From Cerina litoralis (GTDB lineage: Bacteria; Bacteroidota; Bacteroidia; Flavobacteriales; Flavobacteriaceae): DNA of 64,000 nt. The notes beneath the pieces are model-generated. The model saw nothing but the letters and a program-made list of their open reading frames with translations. It was not told the origin of the DNA and did no database searches. How positions within the stretch are numbered: position 1 is the stretch's first letter; each line of letters begins with the position of its first letter. Both the position numbers and the translations under genes were made by a program. Shown here piece by piece: positions 44,646-53,810 of the stretch. The stretch spans positions 62,001 to 126,000 of the forward strand of contig JAIRBC010000009.1 of the NCBI GenBank assembly GCA_022008415.1, in the 5' to 3' direction.

Positions 44646-45809
44646 CTATTTACTAGCAAACAGCTTTACGTCGTTTTCGGAGACTTCGTTTCCGCTTAGG
44701 ATGATAAGCCGCTCTACCACGTTGCGCAACTCCCGAATATTGCCCGTCCAATCATAACTCTGCAGTAATGCTACAGCCTCGGCTGTAAACTTCTTCGGGG
44801 AAGCACCTTGTTCGGCCGCTATTCTTTGACCAAAAAAATCGATCAATAGGGGAATATCTTCCCGTCTCTCGTTCAACGATGGTACGTGGATAAGGATTAC
44901 CGCCAATCTATGGTATAGATCTTCCCTAAATCGGCCTTCGGAAATCTCCATTTTAAGATTTTTATTGGTTGCGGCCACAACCCTTACATCGACCTTAATA
45001 TCCTTGTCCGAACCCACCCTCGAAATCTTGTTCTCTTGCAGCACCCTAAGCACCTTGGCCTGGGCGGAAAGGCTCATATCCCCAATTTCGTCCAAAAAAA
45101 TTGTGCCTCGATTTGCCGTCTCGAACTTACCTGCCCTATCCTTGACCGCGGAAGTAAAAGCACCCTTAACATGGCCGAACAACTCGCTCTCAATCAATTC
45201 AGACGGGATGGCGGCACAGTTTACTTCTATAAACGGCGCATCGCTGCGTTGGCTTTTTTCATGGATCCAATGGGCCACCAATTCCTTCCCGGTACCATTA
45301 AAGCCCGTAATCAGTACCCGGGCATCGGTGGGCGCCACTTTTTCTATCATTTCCTTTATAGCCGTAATCGCAGGGCTCTCCCCAACCATTTGGTAATTCT
45401 TGCTTACTTTTTTCCTTAAGGTCTTGTTTTCTGCAACCAATTCGTTTCGATCAAGGGCATTTCGTACGCTCGTCAACAACCGGTTTAGGTCTGGCGGCTT
45501 GGAGATATAATCAAAGGCACCCGATCTCATGGTCCCCACCGCAGTATCCAGATCACCATGACCCGAAATCATGATAAATGGAATTTCCGGCTTTATCTTT
45601 CGGGCCGCTTCCAAAACTTCAACACCGTCCATTTTGGGCATTTTTATATCGCAGAGCACCAGATCAAAATCATCGTTCTTAATGTACTCCAATCCTTTGA
45701 GTCCGTCTTCGGCCTCCTCCAAAATATAGGATTCGCTTTCTTCCGAAAGAATTTTTACCAAGACCCTTCGTATAGCCGATTCATCCTCGATTACTAATAT
45801 TTTTGCCAT
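44646..45809 (-). CDS. Response regulator with sigma-54-type AAA+ domain, no DNA-binding domain
   Basis: This 387-residue NtrC-like protein has a receiver domain (1-120) with phospho-acceptor Asp54 (LVLCDIKMPKMDG) and Lys104, and an AAA+ domain (about 140-375) with Walker A GFNGTGKE (169-176), Walker B IFLDEIGD (Asp240) and the arginine-finger region EGRFREDLYHRL. The sigma-54-contacting loop reads GAFTSA (216-221), not GAFTGA. The protein ends about ten residues after the AAA+ lid (NEVSENDVKLFASK), so the usual Fis-type helix-turn-helix is missing. Similar short forms exist in Bacteroidota. It may act without site-specific DNA binding. No histidine kinase is adjacent. Confidence 0.9.
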   Translation of the reverse strand: MAKILVIEDESAIRRVLVKILSEESESYILEEAEDGLKGLEYIKNDDFDLVLCDIKMPKMDGVEVLEAARKIKPEIPFIMISGHGDLDTAVGTMRSGAFDYISKPPDLNRLLTSVRNALDRNELVAENKTLRKKVSKNYQMVGESPAITAIKEMIEKVAPTDARVLITGFNGTGKELVAHWIHEKSQRSDAPFIEVNCAAIPSELIESELFGHVKGAFTSAVKDRAGKFETANRGTIFLDEIGDMSLSAQAKVLRVLQENKISRVGSDKDIKVDVRVVAATNKNLKMEISEGRFREDLYHRLAVILIHVPSLNERREDIPLLIDFFGQRIAAEQGASPKKFTAEAVALLQSYDWTGNIRELRNVVERLIILSGNEVSENDVKLFASK

Positions 45810-45818
45810 CTTTTTTTC

Positions 45819-46694
45819 TTAAAAAATTCCAATTTTAAATCCTGTCCTTAAGTAAAGACTCTGCTTATCGTTCAGCGTATAAACTTCGTTTCCACTTTCA
45901 TCCCTTAAATCCCCATTCTGGTACAGCGTAGTCCCCACATAACCGTAGACGGAAATTAATTTTGTAAACTTATACTGATACCCTACCAAAGAAACCAATG
46001 CCATAGACGAAATATCCGTTGCCACATAATTGTTGGGAAGGGCAATATTTCCCTGGACATTTACAAAGTAGCCGTCCAACAAAAGCTCCGATAACAGAAT
46101 GTGCTTTTCCGTCAGGTAATATTTTAGGTCGTTCTTTGGTATTCCCACAGTAAACGACCAATTGGGATGGAACCGCTTTTCATAATATACCAAAGGTAAC
46201 GGAAACTTCAAATTATTATTGGTGTTATAGGTTAGCCCTAACACCAAACGATAAGGCTTATCCAAATCCTTTCTTTCCTTAAATAAAGCGGCGGTGGCAT
46301 TTACCTTAAAGTCCCGATTCCTTATCCCTTCAGAAAAAGTAGACATAAGCCTTGGCGTCACAACACCTATAAAACGCCAATCTTTGTTCCACATAAAACT
46401 ATAGCCCATATTAAAATCAAAAAGTTGGAAACTCGCCAACCGGTGCTCTTCGAAAGGTACGTCCCGCAGAATTGAATACTTGTAGCCGTTGTACTCGGCC
46501 CCCAAAAATATTATTTGCTCCTTTTTCAATCTTATTGGGAAGTTCGCTACCAATTTAAGTCGGGCCGTTTGTGCTGAAGATGAATTTCGCGGCATAAAAG
46601 TATATTCGACCTTCGCTCCGTCGGGGCTTTGTGCCGTGCAGGCAACTAGCCCAGCAATAAAACATAATAAACCAATTAAGGATTTGTTCTTCAT
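45819..46694 (-). CDS. Outer-membrane beta-barrel-like protein (DUF6268 type)
   Basis: This 291-residue protein has an N-terminal signal (KNKSLIGLLCFIAGLVACTAQ; Cys19 could be a lipid site but lies close to a normal cleavage site). A series of amphipathic strands follows: ARLKLVANFPIRLKKEQIIFLGAEYNGY, DFNMGYSFMWNKDWRFIGVVTPRLMS, PYRLVLGLTYNTNNNLKFPLPLVYYE, SLVGYQYKFTKLISVYGYVGTTLYQ and SLYLRTGFKIGIF. The pattern is that of a small outer-membrane barrel and I believe it is DUF6268. Function is unknown. It is 9 bases upstream of the regulator gene and so probably co-transcribed with it. Confidence 0.75.
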   Translation of the reverse strand: MKNKSLIGLLCFIAGLVACTAQSPDGAKVEYTFMPRNSSSAQTARLKLVANFPIRLKKEQIIFLGAEYNGYKYSILRDVPFEEHRLASFQLFDFNMGYSFMWNKDWRFIGVVTPRLMSTFSEGIRNRDFKVNATAALFKERKDLDKPYRLVLGLTYNTNNNLKFPLPLVYYEKRFHPNWSFTVGIPKNDLKYYLTEKHILLSELLLDGYFVNVQGNIALPNNYVATDISSMALVSLVGYQYKFTKLISVYGYVGTTLYQNGDLRDESGNEVYTLNDKQSLYLRTGFKIGIF

Positions 46695-46785
46695 ATACCC
46701 ATGGCGATCTAACTGTGTTGATTATCTTTAGGCAAAATTTTTATTTAGGATATATGTGTATCCTTTTGCTGCAAAGGGGCGATTC

Positions 46786-48117
46786 TTAATACCGTAACCA
46801 TTTAAGCATTTCCTTGTAGGTCGGCTTTTTACCGTACGTCAATATTCCAACCCTATAAATTTTCGCGGCCAACCAGACGATTGCAATAAATGTGCCGATT
46901 AAAATAAGTATTGAGGCAATCAATTGCCATGCGGGCACCCCACTTCCCCCGATACCCCCGGACAAACGCATCATCATTACAATCGGGGAGGTTAACGGGA
47001 ATAGGGAAAAAGCAACCGCTATGGGCCCGTTGGGGTTATTAAAAACGGAAAAGAACCCTACGTATATTGCCAACATCAAGGGCATAATAATCGGAAAGAT
47101 AAATTGTTGGGTATCCGTTTCATTGTCGACCGCCGCTCCTATCGCCGAATAGATAGAACTGTAAATCAAGTAGCCCAGGATAAAGTATACGATAAAAAAA
47201 CCTACCAAGGTTCCCCATGGAATTTTTAACAGTTCCGCTGCATACAACTGCATGGTATCGTGGGTCGGGGTCGCCATCATATTGGAAACATCGCCGGAGG
47301 CCAAACTGGGCCCTGCCCCGACCCCAAGGTCAATGTCGAACACATAAATGGACACCGCTAGCAATAAGATCCCCGAAACGATCCATATCACAAACTGGGT
47401 GATTCCTGCCAAGGAAGTACCAATTATCTTGCCCATCATCAGCTGGAACGGTTTAACCGAAGAAATGATGACCTCTATGATTCTGCTGGTCTTTTCTTCG
47501 ATTACACTTCGCATCACAAATCCACCGTAAATTATGATAAACATCATGATAAGATACCCAAATCCGCCCCCGATTAGGGCCTTGATTTCATTGATTCCCT
47601 TTAAATTGCGTTGGCCATCGAAATTGGCGGTACGAATTTCAAATGGCTGATCCATCTCCTCAAATTCTTTGGAAGATATCCCCAATTGTTGAAGTTTCCC
47701 CATTCGTAAACGATCTTGAAAAACTCGTTCCAACCTATCCAAAATGGACGAACTGGGAGAATCATTGGTGAAGAAAAAAGAATGATCCGCCACGGATTCC
47801 AAACCGCTTTCCTTAGGAATGTACAACAATCCATAAAAACCCATACCGGCTACCGAATCCTTTGCCTCCTGCAGCCCAATATCCTTAAAATCAACGTAGG
47901 AAACACTTTCCGTACTATGGAAATCATTTAAAAAGTATTTGCTTTCATTCAGTATACCAATGGTTTTTTGATCGCTGTCGTTCACCTTGGTCAAAAAGGC
48001 GACAAGAACCACCATACCTACCATTAAAAAAGGACTCAGAAAGGTCATCACTACAAAGGTCTTGTTCCTGACTTTGGCCAAATATTCCCGTTTTACGATC
48101 AAAGGTAATTTGTTCAT
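46786..48117 (-). CDS. ABC transporter permease (ABC-2/NatB type)
   Basis: This 443-residue membrane protein starts with the NatB-type opening (LIVKREYLAKVRNKTFVVMTFLSPFLMVGMV), followed by an extracytoplasmic domain (about 45-180). Five or six membrane segments fill the C-terminal half (FGYLIMMFIIIYGGFVMRSVIEEKTSRIIEVIISSVKPFQLMMGKIIG is the diagnostic block). Such permeases work with an NatA-type ATPase, here encoded 221 bases upstream (48339-49271), and export ions, drugs or lipids. The cargo is unknown. The gap between the two genes contains a coding-like fragment. Confidence 0.9.
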   Translation of the reverse strand: MNKLPLIVKREYLAKVRNKTFVVMTFLSPFLMVGMVVLVAFLTKVNDSDQKTIGILNESKYFLNDFHSTESVSYVDFKDIGLQEAKDSVAGMGFYGLLYIPKESGLESVADHSFFFTNDSPSSSILDRLERVFQDRLRMGKLQQLGISSKEFEEMDQPFEIRTANFDGQRNLKGINEIKALIGGGFGYLIMMFIIIYGGFVMRSVIEEKTSRIIEVIISSVKPFQLMMGKIIGTSLAGITQFVIWIVSGILLLAVSIYVFDIDLGVGAGPSLASGDVSNMMATPTHDTMQLYAAELLKIPWGTLVGFFIVYFILGYLIYSSIYSAIGAAVDNETDTQQFIFPIIMPLMLAIYVGFFSVFNNPNGPIAVAFSLFPLTSPIVMMMRLSGGIGGSGVPAWQLIASILILIGTFIAIVWLAAKIYRVGILTYGKKPTYKEMLKWLRY

Positions 48118-48230
48118 TTAAAAATTTTTATTCCCATTAAAAACCAAGGAGACCCAATTGCAATACGATGTGTCTTACATAGGTACTCATTTCCGTTTAG
48201 AAATAGATTCCGGCCTACTAATTAGGACAT

Positions 48231-48338
48231 TCAAAACTCAATCTTTTTCATCAGCTTGCTTCCTCCCCCGACAATTATGCCGTCCTTCCTATCGGACAAG
48301 TCGTCAAAATACGTAATTTGGGTTCCAAAGTTCCAGGT
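48231..48338 (-). pseudogene. Possible C-terminal gene remnant behind the ABC ATPase gene
   Basis: Immediately after the ATPase stop codon (TAG, 48339-48341), the same minus-strand frame continues open for 35 codons to a TGA at 48231-48233 and reads like ordinary protein (for example YFDDLSDRKDGIIVGGGSKL). The ATPase already has its normal end, so this is not a needed extension. It could be the tail of a deleted neighbour, a read-through extension, or chance. I do not recognise the family. Confidence 0.3.
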
Positions 48339-49271
48339 CTAAACCTTGTTTTTGCCCTGAACTGTTTGTATAAAAATATCACTGGCAGAGGGAATGGTCT
48401 CTACAAAGTTATTGATATTCCCCTTCGCCGCCAGTTGGGTTAAAATATTTCGCGTATCCCCAGAGGGTAATTGAATCGTAAAATCTAACTGTCTCTCGGC
48501 CTTTGAATAATGGGATGAAATAATTTGAAATTTATTAGATAATCCCCGGAGAATCATCTCACCTTGCCCGGACTCCAGTCCCACCTTATAAACATTGTTT
48601 TTATACGCCTTTTTTATATCGGAAAGACGGCCGTCCAAAATCTTTTCCGATTTATGGATAAGGGCGATATACTCGCATAGTTCCTCCACAGATTCCATTC
48701 TATGGGTAGAGAAGATAATGGAGGTGCCGTTTTGCTTTAGTTGAAGGATCTCGTCCTTTATAATATTTGCGTTGATGGGGTCGAAACCGCTAAAGGGTTC
48801 ATCAAAAATCAGCAGTTTGGGCTCGTGCAGGACGGTGACTATAAATTGGATCTTTTGGGCCATCCCCTTGGAGAGTTCCTGTACTTTTCGATTCCACCAG
48901 TCACCGATCTCCAGTCGGTCGAACCAAAATTTTAAGCGTTGTTTAGCATCGTTTTTGGACAGTCCCTTTAATTGGGCCAAATACAGCACCTGCTCCCCTA
49001 CTTTCATACTTTTATACAGGCCTCTTTCCTCTGGAAGATAGCCTATCATGGAAATATGTTTTGGGTGTAAGGGCTGTCCGGCCAAGAGAACCTCGCCAGA
49101 ATCCGGATGTGTAATTTGGTTGATAATCCGTATCAATGTTGTTTTTCCCGCACCATTCGGGCCCAGAAGCCCATAAATACTATTTTCGGGAATTTCCAAG
49201 GATATCTTATTTAGTGCGGTGTGGCGGCCGTAGTGCTTACTTACTTCTTTAGCTACCAAAATATTATCCAT
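48339..49271 (-). CDS. ABC transporter ATP-binding protein (NatA type)
   Basis: This 310-residue ATPase drives the permease encoded downstream. Walker A is GPNGAGKTT, the Q-loop region is MIGYLPEERGLY, the signature LSKGMAQKIQF, and Walker B LLIFDEPFSGFDP followed by the switch His in FSTHRMES. A C-terminal DUF4162-like domain (about 225-310) is typical of NatA. Upstream in-frame codons allow ten more residues, but the ATG at 49271 (MDNILVAKEV) fits homologues and has a TATCTTTG -7 element 15 bases upstream. It is downstream of the dnaJ terminator, so independently transcribed. Confidence 0.94.
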   Translation of the reverse strand: MDNILVAKEVSKHYGRHTALNKISLEIPENSIYGLLGPNGAGKTTLIRIINQITHPDSGEVLLAGQPLHPKHISMIGYLPEERGLYKSMKVGEQVLYLAQLKGLSKNDAKQRLKFWFDRLEIGDWWNRKVQELSKGMAQKIQFIVTVLHEPKLLIFDEPFSGFDPINANIIKDEILQLKQNGTSIIFSTHRMESVEELCEYIALIHKSEKILDGRLSDIKKAYKNNVYKVGLESGQGEMILRGLSNKFQIISSHYSKAERQLDFTIQLPSGDTRNILTQLAAKGNINNFVETIPSASDIFIQTVQGKNKV

Positions 49272-49285
49272 ACACACAATTTTTT

Positions 49286-49293
49286 CAAAGATA
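49286..49293 (-). promoter_or_regulatory. Probable -7 element for the ABC transporter genes
   Basis: On the minus strand TATCTTTG matches TAnnTTTG and lies 14 bases before the ATPase ATG. No clear -33 TTG is found. The transcript leader would be very short. Confidence 0.5.
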
Positions 49294-49304
49294 TATAACA
49301 AAAC

Positions 49305-49337
49305 AAAAACCCACCCTCAATATCGATCGAGGATGGG
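49305..49337 (-). terminator. Terminator of the grpE-dnaJ unit
   Basis: On the minus strand CCCATCCTC (49337-49329) pairs with GAGGGTGGG (49318-49310), one mismatch, loop of ten, followed by TTTTTGTTTTG. It is 125 bases after the dnaJ stop. Confidence 0.75.
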
Positions 49338-49462
49338 AAAAAAATTGCTATGAAAAAGAAAATTTAATATTGGTTTCCCAATATTATTCCAAATATACAT
49401 TTTTTATTTTATACTCCCCCCAAATAGAAACTCGATCATGTGTGCTTTATCGCACCGAATAA

Positions 49463-50575
49463 TTACGAAAACATATCCTTTACCTTTTCAAAAAAGGACT
49501 TGTCCGATTTTTCAGGTCTTGGGGAAAAATTCTCATGATCCTGCATACTTTCGAAAAAATCCCGCTGTTCCTTGTTCAGCTCTTTGGGGGTCCAAACGTT
49601 TACGTGGACCAACAAATCACCACTTCCATAGCCATTGATGCTGGAAATTCCCTTGCCCCTAAGGCGTAGTATTTTTCCCGACTGTATTCCTGGTTCCAAT
49701 TTTATCCTCACCTTCCCGGTTACGGAATCGATATCCTTTGAAGTTCCCAATACAGCTTCTGAAAAGCTGATATATAAATCGAAGTGTAGATTGTCACCTT
49801 CCCTCTTTAAGGTAGGGTGTTCCTCGGTTTCTATAGCCACCAATAAATCTCCGGCAATTCCATTCCCCGGAGCTTCGTTCCCCTTTCCGGTTACTTTTAG
49901 CTGCATGCCTTCCTCGACACCGGATGGTATTTGTATGGATACGGTCTCTTCCTTCACCTTCAGGCCTTGAGCGTCGGAATCGGCGGGGCGATGATCAATG
50001 ATCTGACCGCTACCACCGCAACTACTACAGGTAGCTGCCGTCTGCATTCTTCCTAGAATCGTATTGGTTATTTTGGTTACCTGACCTCGGCCGTTACAGG
50101 TACTACAGGTCTTATAAGTAACGCCTTTAGCTTGTACCTTTCGCCGTACTTTGACTCTTTTTTCAACGCCATGGGCCACTTCCTCCAAATTGAGCTTTAC
50201 GCGAATCCTAAGATTGCTTCCTTTTGCCCTGGCTTGACCTCCGCCAAAACCTCCAAAACCGCCAAAACTACCACCAAAGGCACTTCCGAAAATATCTCCG
50301 AACTGGCTAAAGATATCCTCCATGTTCATACCTCCACCGCCAAAACCGCCTCCTTCAAAAGCAGCATGTCCGTATTGGTCGTACCTGGAACGCTTATCGG
50401 GATTGCTCAAAACCTCGTAGGCCTCCGCAGACTTTTTAAACATTTCCTCGGCTTTGGAATTACCCGGATTCTTATCGGGGTGGTATTCCAAAGCTTTTTT
50501 ACGATAAGCTTTTTTAATCTCGGCCGCACTGGCATTTTTGGATAAGCCTAGTATTTCGTAATAATCCTCCTTCAT
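49463..50575 (-). CDS. dnaJ: Molecular chaperone DnaJ
   Basis: DnaJ delivers unfolded proteins to DnaK and stimulates its ATPase. The 370-residue protein has a J domain (1-70) with the HPD motif in YHPDKNP. A Gly/Phe-rich linker follows (about 75-115), then a zinc region, the CTD-I/II substrate domains and a short C-terminal tail. The zinc region has only two CxxCxGxG repeats (CSTCNGRG and CSSCGGSG) rather than four, as I recall for other flavobacterial DnaJ proteins, so it can form at most one zinc site. grpE lies 9 bases upstream, in the same transcript. Confidence 0.95.
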   Translation of the reverse strand: MKEDYYEILGLSKNASAAEIKKAYRKKALEYHPDKNPGNSKAEEMFKKSAEAYEVLSNPDKRSRYDQYGHAAFEGGGFGGGGMNMEDIFSQFGDIFGSAFGGSFGGFGGFGGGQARAKGSNLRIRVKLNLEEVAHGVEKRVKVRRKVQAKGVTYKTCSTCNGRGQVTKITNTILGRMQTAATCSSCGGSGQIIDHRPADSDAQGLKVKEETVSIQIPSGVEEGMQLKVTGKGNEAPGNGIAGDLLVAIETEEHPTLKREGDNLHFDLYISFSEAVLGTSKDIDSVTGKVRIKLEPGIQSGKILRLRGKGISSINGYGSGDLLVHVNVWTPKELNKEQRDFFESMQDHENFSPRPEKSDKSFFEKVKDMFS

Positions 50576-50584
50576 TTTCTACCG

Positions 50585-51163
50585 TTAATTCCCGACCACC
50601 ACTTTGGGGTGTCGAATGATTTTATCGCCGAGGCGAAACCCTTTTTCTATCACGTCCACTATTTTTCCCTTCAGCTTTTTTTCCGGGGCCGGAATTTGGG
50701 TAATGGCATCGTGGACCTCGGCATCGAAGGGATCTCCTTGCTTTACGTTTATTTCTAGTAGTCCTTTGGATTTGAGGATCTCCTGAAATTTAATCTTAAT
50801 CAGTTCAACCCCTTTAAAGTGGGCATCATCCTCAGATTGTGCAAGTTCCTTCATGGCCCTATCAAAATCGTCCAAAATGGGCAATAGGGAAACGATAACA
50901 TCTTGTCCTGCGGTTTTAAAAAGATCCATGCGTTCCTTTGAGGTTCTTTTCTTATAGTTTTCAAACTCGGCAAAAAGCCTTAAAAACTTATCTTTTTCCT
51001 TGACCAGGTCTTCGCGAAGTCCCTCTTCTACCGAGAGGTCATCTACCTCGACTTCATTGGTGTTTTCACCTCCGTCGTTCCCCTCACTATGATCATCTAC
51101 CGCATCGGGTTGGGTCTCCGAATAATTTTCGTCCCAATCCTCTACTTTATTGTCTTTGTTCAT
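50585..51163 (-). CDS. grpE: Nucleotide exchange factor GrpE
   Basis: GrpE releases ADP from DnaK. The 192-residue protein has an acidic, disordered N terminus (about 1-45), the long dimerising helix (about 50-110, LREDLVKEKDKFLRLFAEFENYKKRTSKER) and the C-terminal beta domain (DPFDAEVHDAITQIPAPEKKLKGKIVDVIEKGFRLGDKIIRHPKVVVG). The last block is the family signature. It is the first gene of grpE-dnaJ, 9 bases before dnaJ. No CIRCE-type operator is visible upstream. Confidence 0.96.
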   Translation of the reverse strand: MNKDNKVEDWDENYSETQPDAVDDHSEGNDGGENTNEVEVDDLSVEEGLREDLVKEKDKFLRLFAEFENYKKRTSKERMDLFKTAGQDVIVSLLPILDDFDRAMKELAQSEDDAHFKGVELIKIKFQEILKSKGLLEINVKQGDPFDAEVHDAITQIPAPEKKLKGKIVDVIEKGFRLGDKIIRHPKVVVGN

Positions 51164-51349
51164 TCGCTATAAATTTATATGGAATTTATTGTGCCTATCT
51201 TCTGGGTTCTCAGATGGCAAAAGTACTGCCAATTCTTTAAAAGTGTCAAAATGTCATCGAACTTTTTTCTTTTGCAAAGCAATACGGGAACGTACTCGAT
51301 AAGTTGTTAAGATTTGAAAGGGGAAATATTGGTTGCAGATAGCCCAATT

Positions 51350-52312
51350 TTATACAAACTCTTTACCGTATTCTGTTTCAACAGAACTCTTCTTTGGGTT
51401 TTTTTGTAGGTAAAGTTCCTTTAGGGCCGTGCAAACATTGGAGAAATCAAAATTATACCCTTCCTCTTCCAATTTTTTGCAGCTCACCCGTTGACTGGAA
51501 TAAAGGAGATAAGACATTTCTCCCAAGATAAGTCTCGCCACAAAACGCGGAATATTGGGCATCCACAATGGTCTTTCCAAAACTTCGGAAATCCTTTTTG
51601 TGAGCTTGGCGTTTGTCACGGGATTGGGTGCCACCGCATTGTATGCGCCCTGCAATTTATGCTCAACAGCAAATAAATATATCCTCGCTAAATCCTGAAT
51701 ATGTATCCAAGATTGCCATTGCGCTCCTGAGCCGAAGGCAGACCCAATATAATTCTTAATAGGTTTGGCTATTTTTGGCAATGCCCCACCCTTTTCGGAA
51801 AGGACGAGACCTGTCCTTATTTTTGCCACAGGGAGTCCCATTTTATCGAATGTGTCGGCTTCCCGTTCCCAAAGCTGCACCACTTCGCCCAAAAAACTTT
51901 GATCTACGCCCTTGTAGGACTCACCGTAATAATGATCTACGGAATCGGGGTAAATGCCGATGGCTGAAGCCGTAACAAATGAAGTTATATTGCCGGCACC
52001 AACCTTTTCCAAGCCTTGATACAGCGTCTGCAAGCTCTGGGTACGGCTCAATAAAATTCTTCTCTTATTCCTCGCGGTCCAACGCTTTGAAATACTAGAT
52101 CCGGCAAGATTGATAATTGCGGTAACCCCTTCAAAACAATCCTGATCTATTTTGTTCTCCATTGGATCCCACAAAAAACCTCGATAATTTGGATGGGAAA
52201 CAATTTTCTTTTTTGAGGTGGACAGGTAATTTACTGCAATTTGGTTCTCAAGACACAATGCTACTATTGCTTTACCCACCAGTCCCGTAGCCCCAGTAAT
52301 CAAAACCTTCAT
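51350..52312 (-). CDS. TIGR01777 family sugar-epimerase-like protein
   Basis: This 320-residue extended-SDR protein has an N-terminal NAD(P) loop (KVLITGATGLVGKAIV) and the segments INLAGSSISKRWTARNKRRILLSR, FVTASAIGIYP and VAKIRTGLVLSEKGGALPKI that define the TIGR01777 (YfcH/SDR39U1) group. A DUF1731-type C terminus closes it (RPLWMPNIPRFVARLILGEMSYLLYSSQRVSCKKLEEEGYNF). Such proteins bind NADP; the reaction is not known. The frame extends upstream, but homologues start at MKVLITG, so the ATG at 52312 is used. Confidence 0.9.
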   Translation of the reverse strand: MKVLITGATGLVGKAIVALCLENQIAVNYLSTSKKKIVSHPNYRGFLWDPMENKIDQDCFEGVTAIINLAGSSISKRWTARNKRRILLSRTQSLQTLYQGLEKVGAGNITSFVTASAIGIYPDSVDHYYGESYKGVDQSFLGEVVQLWEREADTFDKMGLPVAKIRTGLVLSEKGGALPKIAKPIKNYIGSAFGSGAQWQSWIHIQDLARIYLFAVEHKLQGAYNAVAPNPVTNAKLTKRISEVLERPLWMPNIPRFVARLILGEMSYLLYSSQRVSCKKLEEEGYNFDFSNVCTALKELYLQKNPKKSSVETEYGKEFV

Positions 52313-52682
52313 TTCCGATTTTTTTGTAAAGGTATGGGTTTTTATATGCGGGAGTACCCGGTTTAGTTTAGGTTTAACATTGTGGTACGGGCAATTCTTA
52401 AAAGATTGCAAATATTAAGGGTGTTCCCTCGTACTGTGGCAGAAATTTGCTCCGACTTCTTGGGACATAGGTCCAAAAATTAAGGCCTGTTTCAATGTGG
52501 GCAACACACCTATAGGGGCGATGAAGTGGTTTAAACTTTTTTTCATTCGCTAAACCCCGAAGCTTCGGGAGCTCTTTCTCTCCCATTTTTTGCCTATTGT
52601 CCGTGGTTCTTAGGTCCTTGATCTGTCTATTCCGCGTTAGAAATTGTATTATTTGCAAAACGTTTGATCTAGAGCCACGGTA
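52313..52682. other. 370-base gap between mnmD and the TIGR01777 gene
   Basis: This stretch holds a perfect 14-base palindrome, CCCGAAGCTTCGGG at 52556-52569, without a clear T run for either flanking gene. An open frame on the minus strand (52398-52658) has no protein-like features. A near-match to the -7 promoter element (AATATTTGC on the minus strand, around 52407-52415) may drive the TIGR01777 gene. Nothing else is recognised. Confidence 0.5.
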
Positions 52683-53357
52683 TCAGCAATGGCCTTCCGC
52701 TTTTGTCGCCCTTAACATTTCCCGTTTTCCCGGGGGTCCCGGTAGCCGCTCCACCGAGAACCCCACTGCCAGCATAGCTCTTCGCACGCTCCCCTTGGCC
52801 GCGTACGTGACCAGGACCCCGTTGGCCCTGAGCGCACGGTACATTTTTTTGAAAACTACCTCAGTCCACAATTCTGGTTGAACCCTGGCGCCAAAAGCAT
52901 CAAAGTAAATTAAATCGCAATTGTCCTCGTCGTCAATGGCCCTAAAATCCTGTTTTCGTTTGCACAAGGTAAAATCCGGGGCAATATCCACAACGCTCCC
53001 CCAAGGGGATGAATGCATTTGCAGGAAACCCGATTTATAGGCTACCGCATTTAATTGGGAAATATAATTGAGCAATTTTACTTCTTCGAAGGTCACTGGG
53101 TACGCCTCTACCCCTAAATATTCTATCCTAAGTCTTAGATCGGCCGCTTCTTTCCAGGTAATCAAGGCATTCAGGCCCGTCCCAAAACCAATTTCCATTA
53201 TAGAAATGGTCTTATTCTTAAAGAGAGAGAGACCGTGCTTTACAAAAACGTGGTAAGCCTCCTGTACAGCCCCGTGTTTGGAATGGTACTGTTCGTCCCA
53301 CTCCTCTATCTGTATGGTTTTAGAACCATCTGAAGTCGTAATAATATTGCGTTTCAC
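52683..53357 (-). CDS. mnmD: tRNA (mnm5s2U34)-methyltransferase MnmD
   Basis: MnmD is the stand-alone SAM-dependent methyltransferase that finishes the mnm5U modification at tRNA wobble position 34, corresponding to the N-terminal half of MnmC. The 224-residue protein opens with SKTIQIEEWDEQYHSKHGAVQEAYHVFVKHGL, has the SAM loop IMEIGFGTGLNALITW and the catalytic-region LIYFDAFGARVQPELWTEVVFKKMY. It ends with a VTYAAKGSVRRAMLAVGFSVERLPGPPGKREMLRA block, all diagnostic. The start is a GTG at 53357. A TAAATTTG -7 element lies just upstream on the minus strand. Confidence 0.93.
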   Translation of the reverse strand: MKRNIITTSDGSKTIQIEEWDEQYHSKHGAVQEAYHVFVKHGLSLFKNKTISIMEIGFGTGLNALITWKEAADLRLRIEYLGVEAYPVTFEEVKLLNYISQLNAVAYKSGFLQMHSSPWGSVVDIAPDFTLCKRKQDFRAIDDEDNCDLIYFDAFGARVQPELWTEVVFKKMYRALRANGVLVTYAAKGSVRRAMLAVGFSVERLPGPPGKREMLRATKAEGHC

Positions 53358-53362
53358 AGGAC

Positions 53363-53370
53363 CAAATTTA
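53363..53370 (-). promoter_or_regulatory. Probable -7 element for mnmD
   Basis: On the minus strand TAAATTTG matches TAnnTTTG and ends 6 bases before the mnmD GTG. If used, the transcript is essentially leaderless. No good -33 TTG is present. Confidence 0.5.
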
Positions 53371-53810
53371 CATAAATTTAGTGATCATTAGTTGGTGGGG
53401 CACAACTCCGTTTTGCCATCAGAATAAAAAATCTTGGAATAAAACAAGGCGTTCCGGTCGCGGCAGAAATTTTTAAATTGGCTACTTCTTTATACGGCTA
53501 ATTTTATGAAGCCCAGCTTTGGACAGTAAAACGTTTTGTACTGTCATTTTAAGTTGCCAACTGCAATTCGGATGTAAAAGCCGGGGTGGTATTTTCTCCA
53601 GGATCGGCAAGTTGGTTTCCCTTTACTGTCAATCTTCAACAGATTCACAACAAAAAGACAGAATTAGCCTAGGGAAATTGTTAAATATTTTTATTAGTGA
53701 CAAAATTTACGCCTACCGTACAAAACTGGGCATTTTTAACCAAAAAAAGAAAGTCAAGTTGCTATAATTGATTAATTTTATTCCCTAAAATCGATTAAAA
53801 AGTAAGGTGC
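53371..53810. other. 440-base gap between mnmD and ilvE
   Basis: AT-rich spacer between divergent genes. An open frame at 53519-53767 starts with TTG and has no domain-like pattern, so it is not called. I looked for a branched-chain leader peptide (runs of Leu, Ile or Val codons) before ilvE and found none. No RNA family is recognised. Confidence 0.5.

Noticed and set aside
52398-52658. 86-codon minus-strand frame between mnmD and the TIGR01777 gene
   Set aside because: Low-complexity basic peptide through a palindrome, no ATG with ribosome site, no family resemblance.
53519-53767. 82-codon open frame before ilvE
   Set aside because: TTG start, no ribosome site, no recognisable composition; likely chance in AT-rich spacer.
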